Positions 52,027 to 61,233 of a stretch of 64,000 nt of DNA are shown piece by piece; positions within the stretch are counted from its first letter, which is position 1; every line of letters begins with the position of its first letter. Origin of the DNA: Flavobacteriaceae bacterium CRH (GTDB lineage Bacteria > Bacteroidota > Bacteroidia > Flavobacteriales > Flavobacteriaceae); the NCBI GenBank assembly GCA_001507425.1, contig LMAJ01000004.1, positions 310,001 to 374,000 on the forward strand. The letters run 5' to 3'. The position numbers and the translations under genes were made by a program. The notes beneath the pieces were generated by a model. The model made no database searches and had not been told where the DNA came from. It worked only from the letters and a program-made list of their open reading frames with translations.

Positions 52027-52898
52027 TATTTACTATTTGCTAGTTTATTCAATGTATAAGTAATCAATTCATCAACTGCTTTATACGGATCTTCGCTAAA
52101 AGTTCCCGAAGCACGATTGGCAATAATAGCATTCAATGACAACGCATTATGTCCTAAAAGTGCAGAAAGCCCATAAATAGCGGCTGTTTCCATCTCTAAA
52201 TTAGTAATTCTTTCGCCATTAAAGTCAAAATTATCCATTTTATTGTTTAATTCTTCGTCCTGAATATTTAAACGTAAAACACGCCCTTGCGGACCATAAA
52301 ATCCTCCGGCAGTTGCTGTAATTCCTTTAAATATTTTATCTGATTCAATTATCTTTTCTAATTTCTCTGAACATGCGATCGCATAAGGTCTTCCTTTTCG
52401 AATATCCCAATTCGTATGCACGATAAAAGCATCTTCAAGAGCATCTTGCGAAACTTCATCAATTAAATAGGAGCGAAGCATATTATCTAATCCTAAACCA
52501 AATTTAGACATCACAAAACTATCCACAGGAATATCAGCCTGCAAAGAGCCCGAAGTTCCAATTCTGATGATATTCAGTGAAGTTAAATTTTCTTTTGGCT
52601 CACGCGTTTTTAAATCGATATTGACTAAAGCATCAAGTTCGTTCAAAACGATATCAATATTATCAGGACCAATTCCTGTTGACATTACTGAAATACGTTT
52701 ACCTTTATAAATCCCGGTTTGGGTTTTAAATTCCCTTTTTTGAGTAGAATATTCAATTGAATCAAAAAACTGAGTAATTTTTTCTACTCTGTTTTGGTCT
52801 CCAACAAAAATAATATCGTTGGCAATATGTTCCGGAAGAAGATTTAAGTGATAAACACTTCCGTCTGGGTTAAGTATTAATTCTGAGTTTTGTATCAT
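52026..52898 (-). CDS. Nucleoside phosphorylase (uridine-phosphorylase-like)
   Basis: The product of about 290 residues has the PNP/UDP-family signature: IGTSGSLQADIPVDSFVMSKFG (phosphate/ribose site), HTNWDIRKGRPYAIACS, and NLEMETAAIYGLSALLGHNALSLNAIIANRASGTF with a metal- or substrate-contacting Glu and Met. Members phosphorolyse uridine or related nucleosides. I use the ATG at 52896-52898 (IQNSELILNPDG); a TTG upstream is in frame but unlikely. It is the first gene of an operon with DinB, VOC and DUF4265. Confidence 0.88.
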   Translation of the reverse strand: MIQNSELILNPDGSVYHLNLLPEHIANDIIFVGDQNRVEKITQFFDSIEYSTQKREFKTQTGIYKGKRISVMSTGIGPDNIDIVLNELDALVNIDLKTREPKENLTSLNIIRIGTSGSLQADIPVDSFVMSKFGLGLDNMLRSYLIDEVSQDALEDAFIVHTNWDIRKGRPYAIACSEKLEKIIESDKIFKGITATAGGFYGPQGRVLRLNIQDEELNNKMDNFDFNGERITNLEMETAAIYGLSALLGHNALSLNAIIANRASGTFSEDPYKAVDELITYTLNKLANSK

Positions 52899-52908
52899 AT
52901 TTTTTTTA

Positions 52909-52945
52909 AGGTTCAAAGTAGCAAAGGTTCTGAGGTTCTAAGGTT
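52909..52945. repeat. Dispersed AGGTTCTGAG-type repeat
   Basis: The segment contains GGTTCTGAGG, AGGTTCTAAGG and related runs that recur in altered order at 62589-62622 and, inverted, at 48609-48650. The remaining 150 bp of this region up to 53090 consist of CTTTGCG/CTTAGCG-like phrases common in Flavobacterium intergenic repeats. Confidence 0.5.
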
Positions 52946-53120
52946 TTCTGTAGAGGCTTACTGGAATGCGTCTTTTTAAATTCCTAAAATTAAAATTCAG
53001 ACAAAGCTTTGCGATCTTAGCGTTTATATTACAACTTACAATTATAATCCTTGCGTTCTTTGCGGTTAATTTTATAGTTAATGGGATAATCTAAAATCTA
53101 AAATCAGAAATCTAAAATTA

Positions 53121-53453
53121 TTATCCCCCAACACGTTTCGTTTTAAATCCTTTTTCTTTTAAAATAGCCATAATTTTATCACGATAATCACCTTGAATAA
53201 TGATGGAGTCATCTTTAAAAGTTCCGCCAACACTCAATTTGGTTTTAATTTCTTTGGCAAGGATTTTAAAATCTTCATCGCTACCTTCGTAGCCTTCGAT
53301 TATGGTTGTTGCTTTTCCTTTTCGTTTTTCGAATTTGCAAATCATCGGTTCTTTTTGAACATAAAGCACATGTTCTTGTTCCTGAACTTCTTCAGGTTCA
53401 TTTGATTCGATATGATCCGGAAACAAATTTTTTAATTGATCTTGTAAATCCAT
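53121..53453 (-). CDS. SUI1/eIF1-like translation initiation factor family protein (YciH-like)
   Basis: The 110-residue protein has a 45-residue acidic N-terminal part and then the SUI1 domain: KRKGKATTIIEGYEGSDEDFKILAKEIKTKLSVGGTFKDDSIIIQGDYRDKIMAILKEKGFKTKRVGG. The GGxxKDxxIxxQGD motif is diagnostic. Bacterial YciH proteins interact with the ribosome and can affect start-codon selection. Monocistronic. Confidence 0.93.
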   Translation of the reverse strand: MDLQDQLKNLFPDHIESNEPEEVQEQEHVLYVQKEPMICKFEKRKGKATTIIEGYEGSDEDFKILAKEIKTKLSVGGTFKDDSIIIQGDYRDKIMAILKEKGFKTKRVGG

Positions 53454-53555
53454 AATATTGATAAAATTCCAAATTTATAGTTTGTAAAAATTAAATTCCA
53501 AATTCCAATTTGATAGTTTGGAATTTGGAATTTAAAAAAATTGAGATTTACACGT

Positions 53556-54506
53556 TTATTTTTTAATTAAACCTAAATCTACCAAACGTTCGTATAGATA
53601 ATCGCCCGCCGTAATATCTTCAAATTTCTTAGGGTTTTCAGCATCAATACAATTCTCTAAACAATCCAGGCGCATATCGCTTACAGGATGCATAAAAAAC
53701 GGAACTGAGTAACGAGACGTTCCCCATAATTCTCTTGGTGGATTTACAACCTGGTGAATCGTAGATTTTAGTTTGTTATTGGTATGTCTTGACAACATAT
53801 CGCCCACATTAATCACTAATTCATCATCTGCAGCAATGGCATCAATCCATTCTCCGTCATGATTTTGAACTTGTAATCCTTTCCCTTGCGCGCCCATTAA
53901 AAGCGTAATCAGGTTAATATCACCGTGAGCCGCTGCACGAATAGCATTTTCCGGCTCTGAAGTAATTGGTGGGTAATGAATTGGTCTTAAAATTGAGTTT
54001 CCTTCTTTTGCATACTGATCAAAATAAAACTCATCTAAACCTAAATGCAAAGCCAAGGCTCTTAACACATAAATACCTGTTTTTTCAAGCATTTGATAAG
54101 CTTCTTTACCAACAGCATTAAAATGTGGCAACTCTTTTACTTCAACATTTTCCGGGTATTCTGATGCGTATTTTGAATCTTTGTCAACATACTGCCCAAA
54201 ATGCCAGAACTCTTTTAAATCTCCCTCTTTGCGTCCTTTAGCATGTTCTTTTCCAAAAGATACATAACCTCTTTGTCCGCCTATTCCGGGAATTTCATAA
54301 TTATGCTTAGTTTCTACTGGCAAAGCGAAAAATTTTCGAATTTCGCTATAAAGTTCGTCTACCAACTGATCATCCAGAAAATGACCTTTTAGGGCTACGA
54401 AGCCAATGTTTTCAAATGCACTGCCGATTTCATTTACAAATTTTTGTTTACGTTCCGGGTCGCCCGAAAGGAAATCACGTAAGTCTACACTAGGAATGTT
54501 TTGCAT
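53556..54506 (-). CDS. Isopenicillin-N-synthase-like 2-oxoglutarate/Fe(II) oxygenase
   Basis: The 316-residue protein opens with the DIOX_N-type domain (VDLRDFLSGDPERKQKFVNEIGSAFENIGFVALKGH) and carries the Fe(II) triad: H and D in AAAHGDINLITLL, a later HRTK-like H in TIHQVVNPP and RYSVPFFMHP as the 2OG-binding RxS. The core oxygenase domain is complete. Related enzymes hydroxylate or cyclise small molecules; substrate unknown. Monocistronic and divergent from the DapB-like gene. Confidence 0.9.
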   Translation of the reverse strand: MQNIPSVDLRDFLSGDPERKQKFVNEIGSAFENIGFVALKGHFLDDQLVDELYSEIRKFFALPVETKHNYEIPGIGGQRGYVSFGKEHAKGRKEGDLKEFWHFGQYVDKDSKYASEYPENVEVKELPHFNAVGKEAYQMLEKTGIYVLRALALHLGLDEFYFDQYAKEGNSILRPIHYPPITSEPENAIRAAAHGDINLITLLMGAQGKGLQVQNHDGEWIDAIAADDELVINVGDMLSRHTNNKLKSTIHQVVNPPRELWGTSRYSVPFFMHPVSDMRLDCLENCIDAENPKKFEDITAGDYLYERLVDLGLIKK

Positions 54507-54758
54507 ACTTTACATTTTTTATTAAAGAGAAAAGGATTTTGAATCCTTTTAATAACAAAGGTAGAGAATATTTTATATTTGAATTTTAATTTTTAGTATA
54601 AAATTTACTTTTTTCAGTAATATTTTAACCTTTTATGTCTTCTTTTAATTTTTGATTCTAATGCAATTTAACCGTCTTTACTCTTCTAAAAGATGTTAAT
54701 AAGATTGAAAACAAAAGCTTTTACAATAAAAAATTCTATTTTTATAAAAAACAATAAT

Positions 54759-55508
54759 ATGAAAATAGGACTAATTGGATTCGGAAAAACGGGAAAAGCA
54801 GTGGCTTCAGTAGTATTACAAAACAAGAAATTTTCGTTGGAGTGGGTAATGAAAAAAAGTAATTCTCTAGACAACCGCAATACGGCAGAATATCTCGGAA
54901 TTGAATCTGAAGAAACAGGAAAAATATACTCGAGTTCTTCAAAATCTATAACGCAACTCTTAGACGAACAGCCGGTTGATATTATAATTGATTTTTCGTC
55001 AAGCCAGGGGATTTATACGTATGGAGAAGCAGCGAGTGAACGAAAAATAAAAATAATTTCGGCTATTTCGCATTATACCAATAAAGAAAAAGAGTTTCTT
55101 AAATCATTGTCTAAACTAACAACTGTATTTTGGAGTCCGAACATTACTTTAGGTGTAAATTATTTATTATTTGCTGCTAAATTTTTGCAGAAAATTGCGC
55201 CTTGGGTTGATATTGAAATAATCGAAGAACATTTTAAAGGAAAAGATGGCGTTTCAGGAACAGCAATTAAAATTGCAGAAACACTTGATTTAGAGAAAGA
55301 AGACATTAATTCTGTAAGAGCCGGAGGAATTGTTGGAAAACACGAAGTTGTTTTTGGATTTCCGTTTCAAACCGTAAGGCTTATTCACGAAAGCATTTCA
55401 AGAAAAGCTTTTGGAAGCGGCGTTATATTTGTTGCAGAAAATTTAGCAGGGAAAAAAGAAGGTTTGTTTAATTTTGAAGATATATTATCTCCGTATTTTG
55501 CAATTTGA
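54759..55508 (+). CDS. Dihydrodipicolinate-reductase-like protein (DapB family, divergent)
   Basis: The product of 249 residues has the NAD(P)-binding start KIGLIGFGKTGKAVASVVL and the DapB core VDIIIDFSSSQG, FWSPNITLGVNYLL, then EEHFKGKDGVSGTAIKIAE. In E. coli DapB the catalytic His-His/Lys segment is AHHRHKVDAPSGT. Here the first His and the Lys are kept, but the second His is replaced by Phe and the segment is one residue shorter. That divergence suggests either an altered enzyme or a paralogue of the normal lysine-pathway reductase. I choose the ATG at 54759. Confidence 0.75.
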   Translation: MKIGLIGFGKTGKAVASVVLQNKKFSLEWVMKKSNSLDNRNTAEYLGIESEETGKIYSSSSKSITQLLDEQPVDIIIDFSSSQGIYTYGEAASERKIKIISAISHYTNKEKEFLKSLSKLTTVFWSPNITLGVNYLLFAAKFLQKIAPWVDIEIIEEHFKGKDGVSGTAIKIAETLDLEKEDINSVRAGGIVGKHEVVFGFPFQTVRLIHESISRKAFGSGVIFVAENLAGKKEGLFNFEDILSPYFAI

Positions 55509-55678
55509 AAATGACATAACAATACTTTTTTTGTAAACAATTTCTGTCTTATATTTGTCGAAATTTTTTAGAATAAATAGGTATATAAGATATAAATTTT
55601 CCTATTTTTATTGCAACTAATTACGATCAGATGAATATAAATTTTATAACAAATAAAGTTAAAATTGTTATATTTTTA

Positions 55679-55686
55679 TATATTTG
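55679..55686 (+). promoter_or_regulatory. -7 box before the E1 dehydrogenase gene
   Basis: TATATTTG matches TAnnTTTG 23 bases before the ATG at 55710. No clear -33 box is seen at the usual spacing. Confidence 0.45.
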
Positions 55687-55709
55687 AAAAATAACAAAAC
55701 AAAAAACGA

Positions 55710-57686
55710 ATGATCTTTTACAGACAAAATCTAACCGATAATCAATTACTGGACCTTTATAAGAAAATCTTAAAGCCACGCTTAATCGAAGAAAAGATGC
55801 TTATCCTAATTCGACAGGGAAAGGTATCTAAATGGTTTTCAGGAATAGGGCAGGAAGCTATTGCGGTTGGGGTTACTGCCGCTTTAGAAGAATCTGAATA
55901 TGTATTGCCAATGCATAGAAATCTTGGGGTTTTTACAACAAGAAACATCCCTATGCACCGACTTTTTTCGCAATGGCAGGGAAAAGCAAATGGTTTTACA
56001 AAAGGCAGGGATCGAAGTTTTCATTTTGGAACTCAGGAATATAATATTATAGGTATGATCTCGCATTTAGGTCCGCAATTAGGAATTGCAGACGGAATTG
56101 CATTAGCAGATAAACTTCAAAAAAATAAAAGGGTTACAGCCGTTTTTACCGGCGAAGGCGCTACAAGCGAAGGAGATTTTCATGAAGCGCTTAACATTGC
56201 TGCTGTCTGGAAATTGCCTGTTATTTTTATCATAGAAAACAATGGCTACGGACTTTCGACTCCAACAAATGAACAATATTTATGCGAAAACCTTGCAGAT
56301 AAAGGCATTGGTTATGGTATTGAAAGTTATATTTTAGATGGAAATAATATTCTTGAAGTCTATAATAAAATAACGCAGTTAAAAGCACACATGCAGGAAG
56401 ATCCGCATCCGGTTTTATTAGAATTTAAAACCTTCAGAATGCGAGGTCACGAAGAAGCCAGCGGTATTAAATATGTGCCTGAAGACATGATGAAAATGTG
56501 GGCCACAAAAGATCCGGTTGATAATTACAGAATGTTTTTGTTAGATCAGGGAGTTCTTTCGGAAGAAGATGATACGGTTTTAAGAGCTGAAATCAAACAG
56601 GAAATAGACGAACATTTAGCGATTGCCAATGAAGAACCCGAAATTGTTCCTACTTATAGCGGAGAATTAGACGATGTTTATAAACCTTATGAACATGAAG
56701 AAGTTACTCCATCTGCAGAAATTAAAAATGTTCGTTTTATAGATGCAATCAGAAACAGTTTAGAACAGTCTATGCAGCGCCATTATAACCTTATTATTAT
56801 GGGGCAGGATATTGCAGAATATGGCGGCGCTTTTAAAATAACAGAAGGTTTTGTTGAGTTGTTTGGAAAAAATCGCATTCGCAACACACCAATTTGCGAA
56901 AGTGCTATTGTTTCGACCGCAATGGGATTATCGATTAACGGTTACAAAGCAATTGTCGAAATGCAGTTTGCCGATTTTGTTTCTACAGGATTTAATCCGA
57001 TTGTAAATTTATTAGCCAAATCACATTATCGTTGGGGCGAAAAAGCCGATGTTGTGATTAGAATGCCTTGCGGCGGCGGAACTCAGGCCGGACCTTTTCA
57101 TTCGCAGACCAATGAAGCATGGTTTACCAAAACACCAGGCTTGAAAGTAGTTTATCCGGCATTTCCTTATGATGCCAAAGGATTATTAAATACTTCAATC
57201 AACGACCCTAACCCGGTTTTGTTTTTTGAACATAAGCAATTGTACAGAAGTGTTTACCAAGACGTTCCAACAGATTATTATACAATTCCGTTAGGAAAAG
57301 CAGCTTTATTAAAAGAAGGAAAAGCAGTTACTATTATTGCTTTTGGAGCCCCGGTTCACTGGGCTTTAGAAACTTTAGATCAAAATCCGGAAATACAGGC
57401 AGACTTAATAGATTTAAGAACATTGCAGCCTTTAGATACTGAAACTATTTTTGCATCAGTTAAAAAAACAGGAAAAGTTATTATTTATCAGGAAGATACT
57501 TTGTTTGGCGGAATTGCAAGTGATATTTCTGCTTTAATTATGGAGCAATGTTTTGAATATCTTGATGCTCCGGTAAAAAGAGTAGCGAGTTTAGATTCTC
57601 CAATTCCGTTTACAAAAGCTTTAGAAGATCAGTTTTTGCCAAAAAACCGTTTTGAGCAGGTTTTAAAAGAATTATTAGAATACTAA
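55710..57686 (+). CDS. 2-oxoacid dehydrogenase E1, alpha and beta subunits fused
   Basis: The 658-residue protein fuses the two E1 subunits. Residues 1-330 are alpha-like with the thiamine-diphosphate site (GEGATSEGDFHEALNIAAVWKLPVIFIIENN), and 345-658 beta-like with the E1-beta blocks MGQDIAEYGGAFKITEGF, TPICESAIVSTAMGLSINGYKAIVEMQF and ERIYQED-like KVIIYQEDTLFGGIAS. Such fusions are known for branched-chain 2-oxoacid dehydrogenases in Bacteroidota, but pyruvate or acetoin use cannot be excluded. E2 and E3 genes are not nearby. Confidence 0.93.
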   Translation: MIFYRQNLTDNQLLDLYKKILKPRLIEEKMLILIRQGKVSKWFSGIGQEAIAVGVTAALEESEYVLPMHRNLGVFTTRNIPMHRLFSQWQGKANGFTKGRDRSFHFGTQEYNIIGMISHLGPQLGIADGIALADKLQKNKRVTAVFTGEGATSEGDFHEALNIAAVWKLPVIFIIENNGYGLSTPTNEQYLCENLADKGIGYGIESYILDGNNILEVYNKITQLKAHMQEDPHPVLLEFKTFRMRGHEEASGIKYVPEDMMKMWATKDPVDNYRMFLLDQGVLSEEDDTVLRAEIKQEIDEHLAIANEEPEIVPTYSGELDDVYKPYEHEEVTPSAEIKNVRFIDAIRNSLEQSMQRHYNLIIMGQDIAEYGGAFKITEGFVELFGKNRIRNTPICESAIVSTAMGLSINGYKAIVEMQFADFVSTGFNPIVNLLAKSHYRWGEKADVVIRMPCGGGTQAGPFHSQTNEAWFTKTPGLKVVYPAFPYDAKGLLNTSINDPNPVLFFEHKQLYRSVYQDVPTDYYTIPLGKAALLKEGKAVTIIAFGAPVHWALETLDQNPEIQADLIDLRTLQPLDTETIFASVKKTGKVIIYQEDTLFGGIASDISALIMEQCFEYLDAPVKRVASLDSPIPFTKALEDQFLPKNRFEQVLKELLEY

Positions 57687-57702
57687 TTTCTTCGAGATAA
57701 TT

Positions 57703-57721
57703 TTAAACACATAGAAATATG
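57703..57721. repeat. Fragment of the palindromic repeat element
   Basis: TTAAACACATAGAAATATG resembles the terminal repeat of the elements at 38632, 41758 and 50548. No core or second end is present, so this is a single degenerate arm downstream of the E1 gene. Confidence 0.5.
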
Positions 57722-57791
57722 TTTTTTAAACCAAAAAAGGAGTTTCTCTTTTTCAAATAAACTATAGCATTAAAAAATATAAATAGTACTT

Positions 57792-59534
57792 ATGAAAAAA
57801 CTGGTGGTTTCTATTTTTGCAGTTGCTTTACTTTTTTCCTGCAACAAAAGCACTAAAATTAGTGTAGATAAAGGCTTAGACATAAAATTTGATAAATATA
57901 AAGATGGTTTTGTTACTTCTTTATGGAAAATTAGTCCCGAATGGGCTTCTAATTTAGGTTATCATAAATTGGATAGTGTTTTGGTAGTTTTTGATGCAAA
58001 AGAATATAAAAAGCAATTTGATTTTGCGAATGCACAGTTAGATTCTTTAAAGCAATATGATATAGAAAGTTTATCTGACAATAATAAAACCGATTTTTAT
58101 ATGATTAAAAATCAGTTGGAAAGTATGATTTTCAATATTAAAGAATTAAAATCTTCTGAATGGAATCCTGCTGAATATAATGTATGCGGGACTTTTGCTG
58201 AAATTTTAAATGGCAAATACGATACTCCGGAAATTCGTCTCCGTGCTTTTAACTTAAAGATGAATAATATTCCGGCTTATTATGAAGCGGCTAAAAAGAA
58301 TATTAAAAACCCAACAAAAGAACATACTGATCTTGCAATTGCTCAAAACACAGGCGGATCTTCTGTTTTTGAAGTCGATTTAAACCTTGCTTTAGAAAAA
58401 AGTAAATTAAGCCCGGCGGAGAAAAAAGAAATTCAGGAAAAAGCAAAAATTTCAGTTAAAGCAATTAAAGATTACGCCAATTGGCTAAAAGCATTACCGA
58501 ATAAAACGCCTCGTTCTTTTAGATTAGGAGCTGATTTGTACGCTAAAAAATTCAATTTTGATATTCAATCGGGTTATACTGCCGATGAAATTTATAAAAT
58601 TGCAGTAGACCATAAAAAAGAATTGCATGATAAAATGTTTGTTTTAGCCAATAATCTTTGGTCTAAATATAAGGGAAACACTCCAAAACCCGCAGATAAA
58701 TTAGAATTAATCAAGCAGGTTATCGATCAGATTTCTTTAAAACATACCACACCTGAAAACTTTCAATCTGAAATTGAAAAACAAATTCCAGAATTAACTG
58801 CTTATGTAAAAGCAAAAGATTTATTATACATAGATCCGTCAAAACCACTTGTAGTTCGCAAAGAGCCGGCTTATATGGCGGGTGTTGCAGGCGCATCTAT
58901 TTCTGCTCCGGGACCTTATGACAAAAATGCAAATACATATTATAATGTAGGCAGCATGTCTGGCTGGACGGCAGAAAATTCAGAGAGTTATTTACGAGAA
59001 TACAACGATTATATTCTTCAAATTTTAAACATTCACGAAGCAATTCCAGGGCATTATACCCAACTTGTTTACAGCAACCAATCGCCAAGTATTATTAAAT
59101 CTATTTTAGGAAATGGCGCCATGGTTGAAGGCTGGGCTGTTTATGCTGAAAAAATGATGCTCGAAAGCGGTTATAAAAATTCTGATGAAATGTGGTTGAT
59201 GTATTACAAATGGAATTTAAGAACAACTTGCAATACTATTTTAGACAATGGTGTTCATACCAAAAACATGTCAAAAGAAGATGCTTTGAAATTACTTACC
59301 AGAGAAGCTTTTCAGCAACAGGCTGAGGCAGAAGGAAAATGGAAGCGCGTTACCTTATCACAAGTTCAATTGTGCTCTTACTTTACAGGATATACTGAAA
59401 TTTACAATTTAAGAGAAGAGCTTAAAAAAGAACAAGGAAAAAACTTCAATTTGAAGAAATTCCACGAAAAATTCTTAAGCTTTGGAAGTGCTCCGGTAAA
59501 ATACATCAAAGAATTGATGTTGTCTGAAAAATAG
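57792..59534 (+). CDS. DUF885-family lipoprotein
   Basis: The 580-residue protein has a lipobox signal (IFAVALLFSC) and the DUF885 core, whose metallopeptidase-like motif HEAIPGHYTQ (about residues 415-424) is followed by GNGAMVEGWAVYAEKMMLE, carrying the second Glu. An N-terminal helical domain (KEYKKQFDFANAQLDSLKQYDIESLSDNNKTDFYMI) precedes it. Members are predicted zinc peptidases of the gluzincin type. Probably anchored in the periplasm; ends at the terminator at 59555-59592. Confidence 0.88.
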   Translation: MKKLVVSIFAVALLFSCNKSTKISVDKGLDIKFDKYKDGFVTSLWKISPEWASNLGYHKLDSVLVVFDAKEYKKQFDFANAQLDSLKQYDIESLSDNNKTDFYMIKNQLESMIFNIKELKSSEWNPAEYNVCGTFAEILNGKYDTPEIRLRAFNLKMNNIPAYYEAAKKNIKNPTKEHTDLAIAQNTGGSSVFEVDLNLALEKSKLSPAEKKEIQEKAKISVKAIKDYANWLKALPNKTPRSFRLGADLYAKKFNFDIQSGYTADEIYKIAVDHKKELHDKMFVLANNLWSKYKGNTPKPADKLELIKQVIDQISLKHTTPENFQSEIEKQIPELTAYVKAKDLLYIDPSKPLVVRKEPAYMAGVAGASISAPGPYDKNANTYYNVGSMSGWTAENSESYLREYNDYILQILNIHEAIPGHYTQLVYSNQSPSIIKSILGNGAMVEGWAVYAEKMMLESGYKNSDEMWLMYYKWNLRTTCNTILDNGVHTKNMSKEDALKLLTREAFQQQAEAEGKWKRVTLSQVQLCSYFTGYTEIYNLREELKKEQGKNFNLKKFHEKFLSFGSAPVKYIKELMLSEK

Positions 59535-59554
59535 ATTTGTAAAATATTCCAATT

Positions 59555-59592
59555 AAAAAAGGTTTGACAATTATTTTTGTCAAACCTTTTTG
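59555..59592. terminator. Bidirectional terminator between DUF885 and oxidoreductase genes
   Basis: A 14-bp stem AAAAAGGTTTGACA / TGTCAAACCTTTTT with an 8-base loop lies between two convergent genes. Confidence 0.9.
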
Positions 59593-59596
59593 TTTG

Positions 59597-60568
59597 TTAA
59601 ATTGTAACGATTAATCGTTTTCCGTCTGAAACTTCGGTATTCCACATTTTCTCAATATCAGATAAGGGAACTTCTTCAATAGTAACCTTTAATTTGTTTT
59701 CAGCGGCTAAAAGAAACATTTCCGGAAGTATTTCTAAAAACAATAATTTCACTTCTTCTTTGGTCCAGCTTCCCAAACCGGAACCTGATAATTGCAGATT
59801 AACGCTTCTTAAAATCCCTGAAGATAATTGAATGTTTTCACCGGCCATTGACCCAATAGTAATAAATCGTACCTTATTTGTAAAGGAACCGTTTCCTTTT
59901 AATGCGTTCAGAATCAATTCAGCGGGATGTCCCCATAAATAATCTAAAACAATATCAATTGGGTTTTCCTTATGAATCGCCTGAATCTGGTTTACAATAG
60001 TTTCATCATCTTGTTTTAGCGAAATAATTTCATCAGCACCTAACTTTAATAGTTCCTGAAGTGTATTTTTATTTCTGCCTGTAACAATGATTTTCTTTGC
60101 GCCATAATGTTTCGCAATCTGAATTGCCATTTGACCCGTAAAACCAGTTGCGCCATTTATTAAAACCGTTTCTCCGGGTTTTATTCCAGCTCTAAATCTC
60201 AGCGCCATTGCAGAACCTGCAACGGCATTTGGCATTGCTGCGGCTGTTGCGTTGCTAATTCCGTCAGGTAAGGGAACCATTCTGTTTTTCTCTACAACTG
60301 CTTTTTCTGCAATTGTCCCGCTAATTCCACGGGCGTAAACTCTTTTTCCGTCTTCTAATAAACCAATTCCATCGCTGCCAACCACAAATCCGTTTTGGTT
60401 TTCATTTTCAGATGAATAATGTTTACCACTGGCTTTTCCTTTGTCAAGGTTTGTAATGGCAACTGCTTTAACGGAAATTAAAACTTCGTTTTCATTTTGC
60501 ACAATTGGTTCCGGAAATTCGGCATATTTTGGCATTTCGCCTTTTGTATAAATTACTGCTGCTTTCAT
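59597..60568 (-). CDS. Zinc-type alcohol dehydrogenase / quinone oxidoreductase (MDR superfamily)
   Basis: The 323-residue medium-chain reductase has the N-terminal GroES-like domain (YTKGEMPKYAEFPEPIVQNENEVLISVKAVAI) and a Rossmann domain with GATGFTGQMAIQIAKHYGAKKIIVTGRN. No catalytic-zinc Cys/His set is visible, so it belongs to the zinc-free quinone-oxidoreductase type. Substrate unknown. A 16-bp dyad 50 bp before its start and a Crp/Fnr gene 78 bp upstream of its start make it the target of module 2. Confidence 0.9.
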   Translation of the reverse strand: MKAAVIYTKGEMPKYAEFPEPIVQNENEVLISVKAVAITNLDKGKASGKHYSSENENQNGFVVGSDGIGLLEDGKRVYARGISGTIAEKAVVEKNRMVPLPDGISNATAAAMPNAVAGSAMALRFRAGIKPGETVLINGATGFTGQMAIQIAKHYGAKKIIVTGRNKNTLQELLKLGADEIISLKQDDETIVNQIQAIHKENPIDIVLDYLWGHPAELILNALKGNGSFTNKVRFITIGSMAGENIQLSSGILRSVNLQLSGSGLGSWTKEEVKLLFLEILPEMFLLAAENKLKVTIEEVPLSDIEKMWNTEVSDGKRLIVTI

Positions 60569-60588
60569 AATTATTAAATTTTATGAAG

Positions 60589-60596
60589 CAAAATTA
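60589..60596 (-). promoter_or_regulatory. -7 box of the oxidoreductase promoter
   Basis: TAATTTTG (matching TAnnTTTG) on the minus strand. Its centre lies 33 bp from the centre of the dyad at 60618-60633, and 24 bases from the ATG at 60568. Confidence 0.6.
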
Positions 60597-60617
60597 GACA
60601 GCAGTTTACGGTTGTGC

Positions 60618-60633
60618 GATAACATTTGTTATC
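60618..60633. promoter_or_regulatory. Crp/Fnr-type operator GATAAC-ATTT-GTTATC (module 2)
   Basis: A 16-bp dyad with perfect 6-bp arms and an ATTT centre, like the 6-4-6 layout at 30883 and 31508 but with different half-sites. Centred near -41 relative to the predicted start of the oxidoreductase gene, the class II activator position. Confidence 0.7.
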
Positions 60634-60646
60634 AAATACAATTGCA

Positions 60647-61222
60647 TTATTTTTCTTGAACCAGTTTACTTTTTATCCGACTTAAATGAACTGTGCTTAC
60701 GCCAAGGTAAGATGCAATATAATGTTGAGGAACACGCTGAACAATTTGTGGTCTTTCTTCAATTAAATTAATATAACGCTGAGTAGGAGAGTCTTTTATA
60801 AAAGAAACGAAATATTTCATATAATCAAATGTACGCTGAAAAAGCATATTGATCAATCGATCTCTTAACTCCGGAATTTCTTTAATTTCTTCCAGAATCT
60901 TATCCAGATCCTTTTTATGAATCCACCAAATAATTGAAGGTTCAATGGTTTCAACAACAACCGGACTTGAAATTTTTTTCATAAAACTTTCAATCGAAGC
61001 CACACTTTGATTTTCAAAAAAGAATTGTGTTGTCAGGTCTTTTCCGTTATTATTAAACCAAACCCTGATACAGCCTTTTTCGATAATAAATAGCTTTTTT
61101 GAAATTTCTCCTTCTTCTAAAAGAATCGTTTTTGAAGGAACTTCAATACGGTTAAAATAGTTGGTATATTCTAACCATTTTTCATCGGTTAATGGAAATT
61201 TATTTTTGAATTGGCTGAACAT
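60647..61222 (-). CDS. Crp/Fnr-family transcriptional regulator (module 2)
   Basis: The 191-residue protein has a cNMP-like beta-barrel (KTILLEEGEISKKLFIIEKGCIRVWFNNNGKDLTTQFFFEN), a dimer helix and an HTH (RVPQHYIASYLGVSTVHLSRIKSK). The recognition helix differs from that of module 1 (VSTVHLSRIK against ITQSSLSRIR). It is 78 bp from the oxidoreductase gene and 11 bp downstream of an unknown gene, so it is the last gene of a three-gene minus-strand unit. Confidence 0.9.
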   Translation of the reverse strand: MFSQFKNKFPLTDEKWLEYTNYFNRIEVPSKTILLEEGEISKKLFIIEKGCIRVWFNNNGKDLTTQFFFENQSVASIESFMKKISSPVVVETIEPSIIWWIHKKDLDKILEEIKEIPELRDRLINMLFQRTFDYMKYFVSFIKDSPTQRYINLIEERPQIVQRVPQHYIASYLGVSTVHLSRIKSKLVQEK

Positions 61223-61233
61223 TTTATTGAAAT

